DNA of 64,000 bases from Legionella beliardensis. GTDB taxonomy: Bacteria > Pseudomonadota > Gammaproteobacteria > Legionellales > Legionellaceae. Numbering within the stretch: position 1 is the first letter of the stretch; each line of letters begins with the position of its first letter. The stretch covers positions 3,087,501 through 3,151,500 of the forward strand of contig NZ_UGNV01000001.1 in the NCBI RefSeq assembly GCF_900452395.1, in the 5' to 3' direction. A program made the position numbers and the translations under genes. Under the pieces are notes generated by a model that did no database searches, was not told the origin of the DNA, and worked only from the letters and a program-made list of their open reading frames with translations. Of the stretch, positions 18,263 to 26,220 are shown piece after piece.

Positions 18263-18417
18263 TTTAACTCCTTTTATTATACACAGCCTATTTTTAAGCA
18301 TGGCGACTATTACTCTAACTTGTAAAAGTTGGTCGTCCTAGTTAGCTTGCGCATAAATCAGTAATCTTAGTACTTTTAGAGCAAATCTCTGCTCCTACCC
18401 TACAATAGACCAACTCA

Positions 18418-19173
18418 TTAATTAATACTTCTACCGCCGTCAACATTTAATATTTGTCCGGTAATAAACGGATTATCTGCTAAAGCAATGACCGCTTGAG
18501 CGATATAGCTTGGATCGCCATGGCGTTTTAATAAGGTGTTGGCAACAATGTCTTCTCGTACTTTAAGATTTAAGGTATTTTCTTTTTCTGGCCAAATGAT
18601 AGCGCCTGGTGCTATTGCATTAACCCGTACTGTAGGGGCAAATTCTTTGGCTAGCGATTTAGTTTGCATCACTAAAGCAGCCTTTGTTTGGCAGTACACA
18701 GAGTAACCCCGTAGCGGTTTATCCGCATGGATATCGGTAATATTTATAATGCTACCTTGCTGTAGTGTTAAATGCGGGTAGGCAGCAAGGCTTAATAAAA
18801 ATGGCGCTTGTACATTAACAGCAAATAGTGCTTGCCAATCATCCAAATCAGTAGCATTCATAGAGGTGCGCTTAAATATTGACGCATTATTAATTAATAA
18901 GTCTAATTTTCCGCTCCATTGTATAACGTGTTTAATTAAATCCTGATATTCATTTGGCTGGCTTAAATCCGCTTGTAAAATACAAGCACTGTCTGACCTA
19001 ATATCATTTAAGAATTTGACTAAAAGTTGTGCTTCTATGATAGAATGATGACAATGAATAGCTACCTTAAAGCCAATTTGATGCAGTTGCTGAACAATGG
19101 CAGCCCCAATCCGCCTAGCTGCACCTGTTACTAAAGCAACCCGATTATTGGCTTGTTTGTTATCATGAATCAA
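18418..19173 (-). CDS. SDR oxidoreductase, pteridine reductase / FolM-like
   Basis: The cofactor motif TGAARRIG (residues 16-23) and the D-Y-K pattern (Asp in NITDIHA, then YCQTK) match pteridine reductases and FolM-type dihydromonapterin/dihydrofolate reductases better than ordinary SDRs, which have Ser in place of the Asp. NNAS, RVNAIAPGAI and a terminal GQILNVDGG are also present. I choose a TTG start at 19173, 9 bp after AACGAGG, giving 251 residues; a longer reading from 19263 would overlap the divergent gene. It probably reduces dihydropterins or dihydrofolate with NADPH. Its neighbourhood includes a PTPS homologue, which supports a pterin role. Confidence 0.8.
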   Translation of the reverse strand: MIHDNKQANNRVALVTGAARRIGAAIVQQLHQIGFKVAIHCHHSIIEAQLLVKFLNDIRSDSACILQADLSQPNEYQDLIKHVIQWSGKLDLLINNASIFKRTSMNATDLDDWQALFAVNVQAPFLLSLAAYPHLTLQQGSIINITDIHADKPLRGYSVYCQTKAALVMQTKSLAKEFAPTVRVNAIAPGAIIWPEKENTLNLKVREDIVANTLLKRHGDPSYIAQAVIALADNPFITGQILNVDGGRSIN

Positions 19174-19208
19174 GGTATGTTTCCTCGTTTTAATTACACA
19201 CACTAACA

Positions 19209-20324
19209 ATGAATTTATCGAGCTTACTTTATAAGTATTTACGACAGCAGAAAGAAATTCCATTTGCTGATTTTATGCAATTCGCCTTATATCATCCTGG
19301 CGCTGGTTATTATAGTGCTGGACTAGAAAAATTTGGTGCTGAAGGTGATTTTATTACCGCGCCAGAATTAACGCCGCTATACGGGCAAGCCTTAGCTAAT
19401 CAATGTCAACAGCTCCTTCCTTTATTATCCGAGCCTATTCTTTTCGAATTTGGGGCAGGTTCTGGTCGCTTATGTGTTGATTTGCTTAAACGCTTGGAGC
19501 AACTAGGCTGCTTGCCAACAGGCTATCATATTTTAGAAGTAAGTAGCTCGTTACAGGTGAGGCAACAAGCCTTAATTAATGAAGAAATCAGCCATCTTGC
19601 TCACTTAGTACACTGGCTTGATCGCTGGCCAGAAAAATCTTTTAATGGTGTTGTTATTGCTAATGAAGTATTAGATGCTATGCCTGTGCACCGCTTTTTA
19701 AAAACTGATGAAGGACTTTTAGAAAGCTATATTAGTGTTAATGAGCAGACGAACGAATTAAGTGAAACATTTAAATCTGTCGTCAATCCGCGTCTACTGG
19801 CCTATTTAGATAAAATCTTACCTACCTTACCCGTGCCCTATCAGTCGGAAGTCAATTTATTTATTGAAGGTTGGATAAAACAGGTTGCAGCCATGCTTGA
19901 CCAAGGTGCTATTATTTTAATTGATTATGGTTTTCCTAGGCATGAATACTATCATCCTGATCGTTGCCATGGAACATTAATGTGTCATTATAAACACCAA
20001 GCACACACTAATTTTCTCACTAATCTAGGCGAACAAGACATTACAGCCCATGTTGACTTTACTCAGGTTGCAGAGGCAGCCGTTGCTGCCAAGTTGCATG
20101 TTGCAGGTTATACTAATCAAGCTGCTTTTTTGCTTGCCAATGATTTGTTAGGTTTACTTGAGGGAATAAAAGATGAACGAGCATATATGCAAGCAACTCA
20201 AGCTGTCAAAAAATTAACCTTACCTAATGAAATGGGTGAGTTATTTAAAGTCATGGGATTAACTAAGAATTTGGATGTGTTTTTAACCGGTTTTCAACTA
20301 CAAGATAAACGAGCAAGCTTATAA
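19209..20324 (+). CDS. MidA/NDUFAF7-type SAM methyltransferase
   Basis: The 371-residue protein opens with FADFMQFALYHPGAGYYSAG and GDFITAPELTPLYGQALA, diagnostic of the MidA/NDUFAF7 (DUF185) family, followed by a SAM motif FEFGAGSGRL (about 82-91) and VVIANEVLDAMPVHRF. Mitochondrial relatives methylate an Arg of complex I subunit NDUFS2; the bacterial target is less certain. The gene is divergent from the pteridine reductase with only about 35 bp between starts, and the PTPS homologue starts directly after its stop, so the two forward genes are likely co-translated. No good ribosome-binding site is visible before the ATG. Confidence 0.9.
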   Translation: MNLSSLLYKYLRQQKEIPFADFMQFALYHPGAGYYSAGLEKFGAEGDFITAPELTPLYGQALANQCQQLLPLLSEPILFEFGAGSGRLCVDLLKRLEQLGCLPTGYHILEVSSSLQVRQQALINEEISHLAHLVHWLDRWPEKSFNGVVIANEVLDAMPVHRFLKTDEGLLESYISVNEQTNELSETFKSVVNPRLLAYLDKILPTLPVPYQSEVNLFIEGWIKQVAAMLDQGAIILIDYGFPRHEYYHPDRCHGTLMCHYKHQAHTNFLTNLGEQDITAHVDFTQVAEAAVAAKLHVAGYTNQAAFLLANDLLGLLEGIKDERAYMQATQAVKKLTLPNEMGELFKVMGLTKNLDVFLTGFQLQDKRASL

Positions 20325-20822
20325 ATGACTAAATATTTAACAACTGTTGAGCTGCAAAAAGAATCAATGAAGTTTTCTGCAGGCCATACTACCATTTTTT
20401 CTGCGACCGAGCGCGAGCCGCTACACGGGCATATGTATGCTGTTTATCTGGCCCTTACTACCTGGGTAGAAGAAAATGGCATGACGTTTGATTATCGTTA
20501 TTATAAAGAGCGTATCCATACGTTATGTCGTTTTTTAAATCAGACTTTTTTAATGCCGCAATACTCGCCGTTTTTAACGATGAGTGAAGACGAAACCTAT
20601 TATTATTTTACGTTTAATCATAAAAAAATACCTTTTTTGAAAGAAGATGTGACTTTATTGCCTTTAACTAATATCACTGTTGAAGAATTATCTCGCTGGT
20701 TTGTCAGTGAATTGATTAAAGATCGTGAAGAATTAGTTAGGCATCGTATAGAAAAAGTGGTGGTTAAAGTCTTTTCTGCACCTGGTCAGTCAGCAAGCCA
20801 TGAGTGGTCTCGACAAAAATAA
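20325..20822 (+). CDS. 6-pyruvoyl-tetrahydropterin synthase family protein lacking the usual Cys
   Basis: Zinc-ligand histidines are visible at H21 (KFSAGH) and H34/H36 (EPLHGHMY), with a C-terminal SAPGQSASHEW carrying the pterin-binding Glu. The catalytic Cys normally four residues before HGH is replaced by Arg30, while Glu31 gives E-x-L-H-G-H, the pattern I recall for PTPS-III enzymes that substitute for dihydroneopterin aldolase (FolB) in folate synthesis. The protein is 165 residues against about 120 for QueD, with an insertion after the zinc site. The start codon abuts the stop of the MidA-type gene. Alternative roles (queuosine QueD, biopterin synthase) are less likely because of the missing Cys. 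Confidence 0.8.
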   Translation: MTKYLTTVELQKESMKFSAGHTTIFSATEREPLHGHMYAVYLALTTWVEENGMTFDYRYYKERIHTLCRFLNQTFLMPQYSPFLTMSEDETYYYFTFNHKKIPFLKEDVTLLPLTNITVEELSRWFVSELIKDREELVRHRIEKVVVKVFSAPGQSASHEWSRQK

Positions 20823-20838
20823 ATAAAAGGAACGACTT

Positions 20839-23007
20839 GTGATTACCCTATTCCAAGTATGTATACCTCATACCAATCATGATTATTTTGATTACTTGGC
20901 TGGCGAGCACTCCCCGGGTGTTGGTGCCAGAGTTTGGGTTCCCTTCCGCCAACAACGACGCTTAGGATTCGTGGTTGGCATAGTAACTTGCTCACAGTTA
21001 GATATCCCGCTTAAGACCATTGACGAACTCATTGATAAGCAGCCACTCTTAACCCAGGACACGTTGGCTTTGTGTCAATGGATTAGCACTTATTATCAAT
21101 CTCCCCTATCTGAAGTCTTACCTTTAGCGGTGCCTAAAAAATTACGTCAAGGCTATTCGACCGAACTGCCTTTAATTGACTTTTTTGAACTCGCGATAGC
21201 AATCAATGAAGCCCATGCTTTAATAAGCAAAAAAGCGCACAAACTACATGCCTTAATTGATTTCTTAAACGAGCAACAACAAGCCATTAATAGCAATGAA
21301 TTAATACAAGCGGGGTTTAAGAAAACGCAATTTGCTAAGCTCATTGAATTAAATATTATTCGAAGCTCTAAAAAACTAGCTCTGCCTGCACTTAAATGCT
21401 TAAAAACAGCACCTTTATCTCTCAATGATGAACAAGCTATCGCGGTTAGCACGATTAAGCAAAGTCTAGACAATTATCGCTGTTTTCTTTTACAAGGTAT
21501 AACAGGCAGTGGTAAAACAGAAGTCTATTTACAAGTGATTGCTGAAGTGCTTGCTCGTGGGTGCCAAGTACTCATTTTAGTGCCAGAAATTGGCTTAACG
21601 CCGCAATTATTAAAACGGTTTAGCGCACGGTTTGATAAAGATATTGTGACGCTTCATTCAAGTCTTAATGAAACTGAACGACTGACTGCCTGGTATGCAG
21701 CAAGCCATAACCTAGCGCAATTGGTTATTGGTACGCGAGCCGCAGTTTTTACGCCTATGCCCAAACTAGGACTCATTGTCATTGATGAAGAACATGATAG
21801 TTCCTTAAAGCAAATGGATAATGTCCGCTACTCTGCCCGTGATACAGCCTTAATGCGTGCTTATCAAGCCAATATACCTATTATTTTAGGCTCAGCGACC
21901 CCAAGCTTAGAAAGCCTACATAATTGCAACCAGCAAAAATACACTTTGCTCCAACTTAACCACAAAGCACTTACTAATAACCCGTTGCACTACCAATTAG
22001 TTGATTTACGCGCGAGTACCATGCACCACGGTTTAGCTGATAAAACATTAACCATAATCGCAGAGCATTTAAGCAAGCAAAATCAGGTGTTGGTATTTAT
22101 TAATCGTCGTGGTTTTGCACCTATTTTACTGTGTCATGCCTGTGGATGGATGGTTGATTGCCGCGCTTGTGATAGCCATCTAACATTACATCGACATCGC
22201 CTTATTTGTCATCACTGTGGTTTAACGCAACCTATTCCTGCACGGTGTAAACAATGCGAAAACCCTGAATTAATTCCAATTGGCACAGGCACACAGCGGC
22301 TTTATGAGTATCTTGCCAACAAATTTCCTGATATTAATAGCTTGCGTATTGATAGGGATGAAGTCCGCAAAAAACATGAGCTGCAGGCGCGCATTGAATT
22401 AATTAATAATGAGCAGGCACAATTGCTTATTGGTACGCAAATGTTAGCAAAAGGCCATCATTTTCCGAAGTTAACGCTCGTTGTTGTGGTGGATGCAGAC
22501 TGGGGATTTTATAATCAAGATTTTCGTGCTATCGAGCAACTCGGTCAGTTGCTTACTCAAGTTGCTGGGCGTGCTGGGCGCGCAGAGCAACCAGGGCAGG
22601 TTATTATTCAAACGCATATACCACAGCATCCCTTATTAAATTTACTAATTCAAAAAGGTTATAATGAATTTGCCAAATTCTTATTAACCACGCGTAAACA
22701 AGCGGCTTTACCACCTTACCATTACCTAGCGGTTATTCGCGCCCAACATAAGCAACATCAACGTATTGAGCATTTTTTAAAAACCATTAAAAACTATTTA
22801 AATAACCAGGCTATCCAAGTTCTGGGGCCAGCGCCTGCACCTTTGGCGCGCAAAGCCAATTTATTTCGCATGCAGCTATTAATAAAAGCAGCGTCTCGTA
22901 AGCAGTTGCATACTATATTGACGGCCATGCGCGAGTGGATAAAAATAACCAAACAATCACAAGATATACGTTGGAATATTGACGTTGACCCACAGGACTT
23001 ATCATGA
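20839..23007 (+). CDS. priA: Primosomal protein N', PriA helicase
   Basis: The 722-residue helicase restarts stalled replication forks. It has Walker A GITGSGKTEVYLQ (about 220-232), a DEEH box (VIDEEHDSSLKQ, about 315), GSATPSLE, and a zinc-binding cluster with paired Cys between about 431 and 475 (CHACGW, CRACDS, CHHCG, CKQCE), the order and length of E. coli PriA (732 residues). The start is GTG at 20839 after AAAGGA. Its last codons overlap the thioesterase gene by 4 bp (ATGA), which indicates translational coupling. It follows the PTPS-like gene by 16 bp, so the run from 19209 to 23399 may be one operon. Confidence 0.97.
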   Translation: MITLFQVCIPHTNHDYFDYLAGEHSPGVGARVWVPFRQQRRLGFVVGIVTCSQLDIPLKTIDELIDKQPLLTQDTLALCQWISTYYQSPLSEVLPLAVPKKLRQGYSTELPLIDFFELAIAINEAHALISKKAHKLHALIDFLNEQQQAINSNELIQAGFKKTQFAKLIELNIIRSSKKLALPALKCLKTAPLSLNDEQAIAVSTIKQSLDNYRCFLLQGITGSGKTEVYLQVIAEVLARGCQVLILVPEIGLTPQLLKRFSARFDKDIVTLHSSLNETERLTAWYAASHNLAQLVIGTRAAVFTPMPKLGLIVIDEEHDSSLKQMDNVRYSARDTALMRAYQANIPIILGSATPSLESLHNCNQQKYTLLQLNHKALTNNPLHYQLVDLRASTMHHGLADKTLTIIAEHLSKQNQVLVFINRRGFAPILLCHACGWMVDCRACDSHLTLHRHRLICHHCGLTQPIPARCKQCENPELIPIGTGTQRLYEYLANKFPDINSLRIDRDEVRKKHELQARIELINNEQAQLLIGTQMLAKGHHFPKLTLVVVVDADWGFYNQDFRAIEQLGQLLTQVAGRAGRAEQPGQVIIQTHIPQHPLLNLLIQKGYNEFAKFLLTTRKQAALPPYHYLAVIRAQHKQHQRIEHFLKTIKNYLNNQAIQVLGPAPAPLARKANLFRMQLLIKAASRKQLHTILTAMREWIKITKQSQDIRWNIDVDPQDLS

Positions 23008-23399
23008 CGCAACAAAAAATTACAATTCATCAAAAAACCTTTGCTATCGCTTGGGGCGATATGGACGCCTTAGGTCATGTCAATAATGCTCGTTACTTTG
23101 ATTACTTTCAAGAAGCACGCATCGAATGGTTAGCAAGCTTAAATTTTGATCTACAGCAACCAACTGGCCCTGTCGTTATTCATGTAGCCTGCACCTTCCT
23201 TAAGCCTGTTGTTTACCCAGCAACGTTGACTATTACTAGCAGTGTTCATAGTGTTGGCCATTCTAGTTTTATTATTGATCATGACTTATTCCAAGAAGAA
23301 ACTTTAATGGCGCAAGGCATCAGTAAAATTGTTTGGGTTGATTATAAACTTAATAAATCGGTTGCTTTACCCGATAACATTCGTAATTTATTTCGCTAA
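23004..23399 (+). CDS. Acyl-CoA thioesterase, YbgC/FadM-like hotdog family
   Basis: The 131-residue protein has the 4-hydroxybenzoyl-CoA thioesterase signature WGDMDALGHVNNARYFDYFQ with its catalytic Asp, followed by EARIEWL. Such single-hotdog proteins hydrolyse acyl-CoA thioesters as tetramers in the cytoplasm. The start overlaps the priA stop by 4 bp, so expression is coupled to priA. The chain length of its substrate cannot be read from sequence. Confidence 0.9.
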   Translation: MTQQKITIHQKTFAIAWGDMDALGHVNNARYFDYFQEARIEWLASLNFDLQQPTGPVVIHVACTFLKPVVYPATLTITSSVHSVGHSSFIIDHDLFQEETLMAQGISKIVWVDYKLNKSVALPDNIRNLFR

Positions 23400-23512
23400 A
23401 ACTTATTTGCATAATAGGTTAAGTTTCAATACTATAGAAATTAAAAGCCAAGCAACCTTTTTATTAAGGCCTTGTTTTTTAAAATTTTTTAAATTAAAAA
23501 TAAGGAATCATT

Positions 23513-23710
23513 ATGAATAAAGATATTTTTGAAGGTAACTGGGAAGAGCTCAAAGGTAAAATGAAGCAAGCTTGGGGTAAATTAACTGATGATGATTTCC
23601 GTGAACTAGAAGGCAATCAACAAGAAATTTACGGCAAGTTACAAAAACATTATGGTTATACTCGCGATGAGGCTGAAAAAGCTATTAGAGACTTCCGTAA
23701 CAAAGAATAA
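23513..23710 (+). CDS. CsbD-like stress protein
   Basis: The 65-residue product matches the CsbD/UPF0337 family along its whole length: NKDIFEGNWEELKGKMKQAWG, LTDDDF.ELEGN and Y.YTRDEAEKAIRDF. Family members are small, highly charged helical proteins strongly induced by general stress; their molecular action is not well known. A TAAGGA ribosome-binding site precedes the ATG. A hairpin terminator follows directly, so it is a single-gene transcript at the head of a group of stress genes. Confidence 0.95.
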   Translation: MNKDIFEGNWEELKGKMKQAWGKLTDDDFRELEGNQQEIYGKLQKHYGYTRDEAEKAIRDFRNKE

Positions 23711-23726
23711 TCCCAACATCTAAATA

Positions 23727-23751
23727 AGGCTGGCTTCTTAGAAGCTAGCTT
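23727..23751 (+). terminator. Terminator of the csbD-like gene
   Basis: AGGCTGGCTTC (23727-23737) pairs with GAAGCTAGCTT (23741-23751) through an 11-bp stem with two G-U pairs and a TTA loop, followed by a short T/C-rich stretch, 16 bp past the stop codon. Confidence 0.65.
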
Positions 23752-23834
23752 CCTTCCATTACCCTTCTCTTGAATAAAATCTTTTTGTCTATAATTTTAT
23801 AAATAAGAATTGACTATTTATTTAGTCTTATATA

Positions 23835-23864
23835 TTGACATGTCTGTCACACAGATGTTAACTT
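23835..23864 (+). promoter_or_regulatory. Possible promoter of the BON-domain gene
   Basis: A perfect TTGACA (23835-23840) is followed at 18 bp by TAACTT (23859-23864), about 108 bp upstream of the start codon. The -10 is weak, so another start nearer the gene is possible. Confidence 0.35.
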
Positions 23865-23971
23865 TGATAGTCACAATTAGTTACCAATATAATTAGACAG
23901 AAGTTTCAATAATAAATTGACCAATTATTTAATATGGGACAGGACAGTTCTATAAAACATGAGGAGTGACT

Positions 23972-24523
23972 ATGTTTAAACAATCTTTACTATGCGGTAT
24001 TTTTGCATTAACTACGATGTCTCCGCTGACCATTGAAGCTGCCGTTCATAAAAATAGCCTTGCTAAAAGCCCTATCACAGACACAGCGATTACCGCAAAG
24101 ATTAAAGCACTTTATGCAAAGTCTGCGCTTGTTCCCGTATCAGCTATTTCAGTAACTACAACAAATCACCAAGTTACCTTAGCAGGTAAAGTGGCAACCG
24201 ATTTACAGTATGAGAAAGCCGTTGCTTTGGCTGAATCAGTCAGAGATGTTAATAGTGTCAATGCTGAAAATTTACAGGTCGCTAATAGTAAAGCCCCCTT
24301 AACCGATACATTGATCACTGCCAAAGTAAAAGGCGCTATTTTAAAAGAAAAATTATTTGGCAAAAAAGATGTGGAATATTGGCCGATTAAGGTAGAAACA
24401 AAAAATAGAGTTGTTTACCTAACAGGTGAAGTTGAGACAGATAGAGAACGCGTTAATATTACAAATTTAGCTAAAAATATTCGTGGCATAAGAGCTGTTC
24501 GCTCAGCAATTGCTGTGAAATAA
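23972..24523 (+). CDS. Periplasmic protein with two BON domains (OsmY-like)
   Basis: The ATG at 23972 has GAGG 7 bp upstream; an in-frame GTG two codons earlier is less likely. The 183-residue product has a signal peptide (MFKQSLLCGIFALTTMSPLTIEAA) and two BON domains, about residues 38-98 (DTAITAKIKALY...VTLAGKV..D..YEKAVALA) and 108-182 (DTLITAKVKGAIL...VVYLTGEVETDRERVNITNLA). BON domains bind phospholipid membranes; OsmY is an osmotic and stationary-phase stress protein. It sits in a run of stress genes with CsbD, PRC-barrel and catalase. A stem-loop follows it. Confidence 0.92.
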   Translation: MFKQSLLCGIFALTTMSPLTIEAAVHKNSLAKSPITDTAITAKIKALYAKSALVPVSAISVTTTNHQVTLAGKVATDLQYEKAVALAESVRDVNSVNAENLQVANSKAPLTDTLITAKVKGAILKEKLFGKKDVEYWPIKVETKNRVVYLTGEVETDRERVNITNLAKNIRGIRAVRSAIAVK

Positions 24524-24532
24524 ATGAAGATT

Positions 24533-24564
24533 ATCCCGTAAAATGCAACGCATTTATACGGGAT
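24533..24564 (+). terminator. Strong stem-loop between BON and PRC-barrel genes
   Basis: ATCCCGTAAAATGC (24533-24546) pairs with GCATTTATACGGGAT (24550-24564) with one bulged A and an AAC loop. Only three T residues follow, so it may act as a partial terminator or a processing site that sets the relative level of the downstream gene. Confidence 0.6.
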
Positions 24565-24599
24565 TTAGATTAACGATTTCGACCACTAAGGAGATCACG

Positions 24600-24977
24600 A
24601 TGAGTACTAATCATGTTGTCAATGCAAACGATGTCATTGGGGTTAAAGTTGAAAATATGCAAGAAGAAGGTTTAGGAAAAATTGAAGCTTTAATGCTTGA
24701 TAAATTAAGTGGTAAAGTGAACTATGTTGTTTTAAGTTATGGCGGGTTTTTAGGTATGGGCAATAAACTTTTTGCTATGCCCTGGAGTATTTTTTCATAC
24801 AATAAAGACCGAGATTGTTTTCAAATTCCCTTAAATGAAGAGCAATTAAAGAACTCTCCAGGATTTGACAAGGATAACTGGCCAAATATGTCAGATAAAA
24901 TGTGGAGTGATTCTATTACCCGTTATTATAACACAGCGATGTCTAGCCAAACTGGTGATCGCAGCGGCCAACTTTAA
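24600..24977 (+). CDS. PRC-barrel domain protein
   Basis: The true start is the ATG at 24600, 6 bp after AAGGAGA; the open frame continues further upstream through the hairpin without a signal. The 125-residue protein has the PRC-barrel pattern VIGVKVENMQEEGLGKIEAL and GKVNYVVLSYGGFLGMGNKLFAMPW, typical of the small stress-associated PRC-barrel proteins often encoded beside BON and CsbD genes. The fold is a small beta-barrel used in photosynthetic H subunits and RimM; the partner here is unknown. No signal peptide is present. Confidence 0.92.
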   Translation: MSTNHVVNANDVIGVKVENMQEEGLGKIEALMLDKLSGKVNYVVLSYGGFLGMGNKLFAMPWSIFSYNKDRDCFQIPLNEEQLKNSPGFDKDNWPNMSDKMWSDSITRYYNTAMSSQTGDRSGQL

Positions 24978-25036
24978 TTTTAAAACGGAGCGCAGTAATT
25001 TTGCTTACTGCGCGAAGCTATTAATTAGCGCGTTAC

Positions 25037-25204
25037 TTAACTTTTCTGCATGGCTTGTTGATGAGCACAATCCTCACATAAATTATTAATATCTTCTACC
25101 GCGTCATCTTCATGTGGCAATGCATCATGAATAGGTTCTAGGTTATCCATATCTTCAATTTCAATTTTTGCGCCACATTTTTGACATATTTTCATCGTTG
25201 ACAT
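25037..25204 (-). CDS. Small zinc-ribbon-like protein, 55 residues
   Basis: A minus-strand frame encodes a protein starting MSTMKICQKCGAKIEIED and ending with CEDCAHQQAMQKS. Two C-x-x-C pairs (Cys7/Cys10 and about Cys43/Cys46) could bind one zinc, with an acidic, His-containing middle. AGGA lies about 10 bp before the ATG; a second in-frame ATG (25195) follows three codons in. I do not recognise a named family. It faces the stress genes on the opposite strand and the gap has no other good candidate. Confidence 0.6.
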   Translation of the reverse strand: MSTMKICQKCGAKIEIEDMDNLEPIHDALPHEDDAVEDINNLCEDCAHQQAMQKS

Positions 25205-25342
25205 AATTTTTTCATCCTGGAATAGTTATTTTATCGTTGTAATTTATACAATAAACAAAAATTTTAATTAGAACTTAGCTAGGTTGATCAGGTTTAAGCT
25301 ACATGGTATATAACCTAATCAGTGAATGGCATTAAAGAAAAC

Positions 25343-25435
25343 ATGCTATTAAACATCACTTTTACACTGGCAACACTTTTATTAATTTTAGGCAGTCTTC
25401 ATAAAATGTCCACTGCAGTTAACTGGTTAAAATAG
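25343..25435 (+). CDS. Possible 30-residue membrane peptide
   Basis: The frame reads a hydrophobic helix (MLLNITFTLATLLLILGSLHK, split here at 20 or fewer: LLNITFTLATLLLILG) and then HKMSTAVNWLK. It ends 4 bp before the endonuclease V start. The ribosome-binding site is poor. It could be a real small membrane protein or a translated leader, or chance. Confidence 0.3.
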   Translation: MLLNITFTLATLLLILGSLHKMSTAVNWLK

Positions 25436-25439
25436 ATTT

Positions 25440-26144
25440 ATGAATTTAAAAAATCCTGAAAATTTAATTATAAATAATGATTTTAATGTGCAACAAGCCA
25501 TTATTTATCAACGACAGTGGTCTAAAGAAATCCAAATACAGCCACTCCCAAACTCGATAAAATATATTGCCGGTATTGATATTGGCTATGACTATCCAAG
25601 TAATAGAGCATTTACAGTTGCTATTACTTTAGACGCAGAATCACTGCAGGTGGTTGAAGTAACTAAAGCTATTACGCCTATTGAAATTCCCTATCAACCG
25701 GGATTTTTATCTTTTCGTGAAGTACCAGCACTTTGCAAGGCACTGGATAAGCTCAGCATTAAGCCTGATTTAATTGTGTGTGACGGCCAAGGGATTGCTC
25801 ACCCTCGCCGCTTTGGATTAGCCTGTCATATAGGGCTAGCCTATGATATCCCTACTATCGGCTGTGGTAAAAGTAAACTTTATGGCCAAGCTGAAGAACC
25901 TGGCACTAGTAAAGGCAGTTACTCTTATCTTTATGATAGAAAAGGTCAAATTATCGGTGCAGTTTTAAGGACTAAATTGAAGGTGAAGCCTGTGTATATT
26001 TCAATCGGCCACAAAGCAGAGTTGGCAGGCGCACTAGAATGGATTTTAAAGTTAACGAAAGGTTACCGCTTGCCTGAGCCAACGCGATTAGCTGATAAGC
26101 TTGCCCATGAGCATAAATTAGCGAGTCTCGCACTACCTACTTAA
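25440..26144 (+). CDS. nfi: Endonuclease V (deoxyinosine 3' endonuclease)
   Basis: The 234-residue enzyme nicks DNA next to deaminated adenine (inosine) for repair. Catalytic acidic residues are visible at D47 in AGIDIGYD and in LIVCDGQGIAHPRRFGLACH (about 114), with the conserved YxPG-like YQPGFLSFRE, GCGKSKL and a C-terminal RLADKLAHEH. Length matches E. coli Nfi (223 residues). It follows a possible small peptide closely and precedes the catalase gene by about 75 bp. No clear promoter was identified. Confidence 0.96.
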   Translation: MNLKNPENLIINNDFNVQQAIIYQRQWSKEIQIQPLPNSIKYIAGIDIGYDYPSNRAFTVAITLDAESLQVVEVTKAITPIEIPYQPGFLSFREVPALCKALDKLSIKPDLIVCDGQGIAHPRRFGLACHIGLAYDIPTIGCGKSKLYGQAEEPGTSKGSYSYLYDRKGQIIGAVLRTKLKVKPVYISIGHKAELAGALEWILKLTKGYRLPEPTRLADKLAHEHKLASLALPT

Positions 26145-26220
26145 ATTTAAAGAAAATAACTAATAAAATTCAACTCACTACAAGTTGCTGTTACACTGTT
26201 TATATTCTTTAACTAGGGAT

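Noticed and set aside
23329-23520. Plus-strand 63-codon frame between the thioesterase and CsbD genes
   Set aside because: Overlaps both neighbours in another frame, with no ribosome-binding site or protein-like composition.
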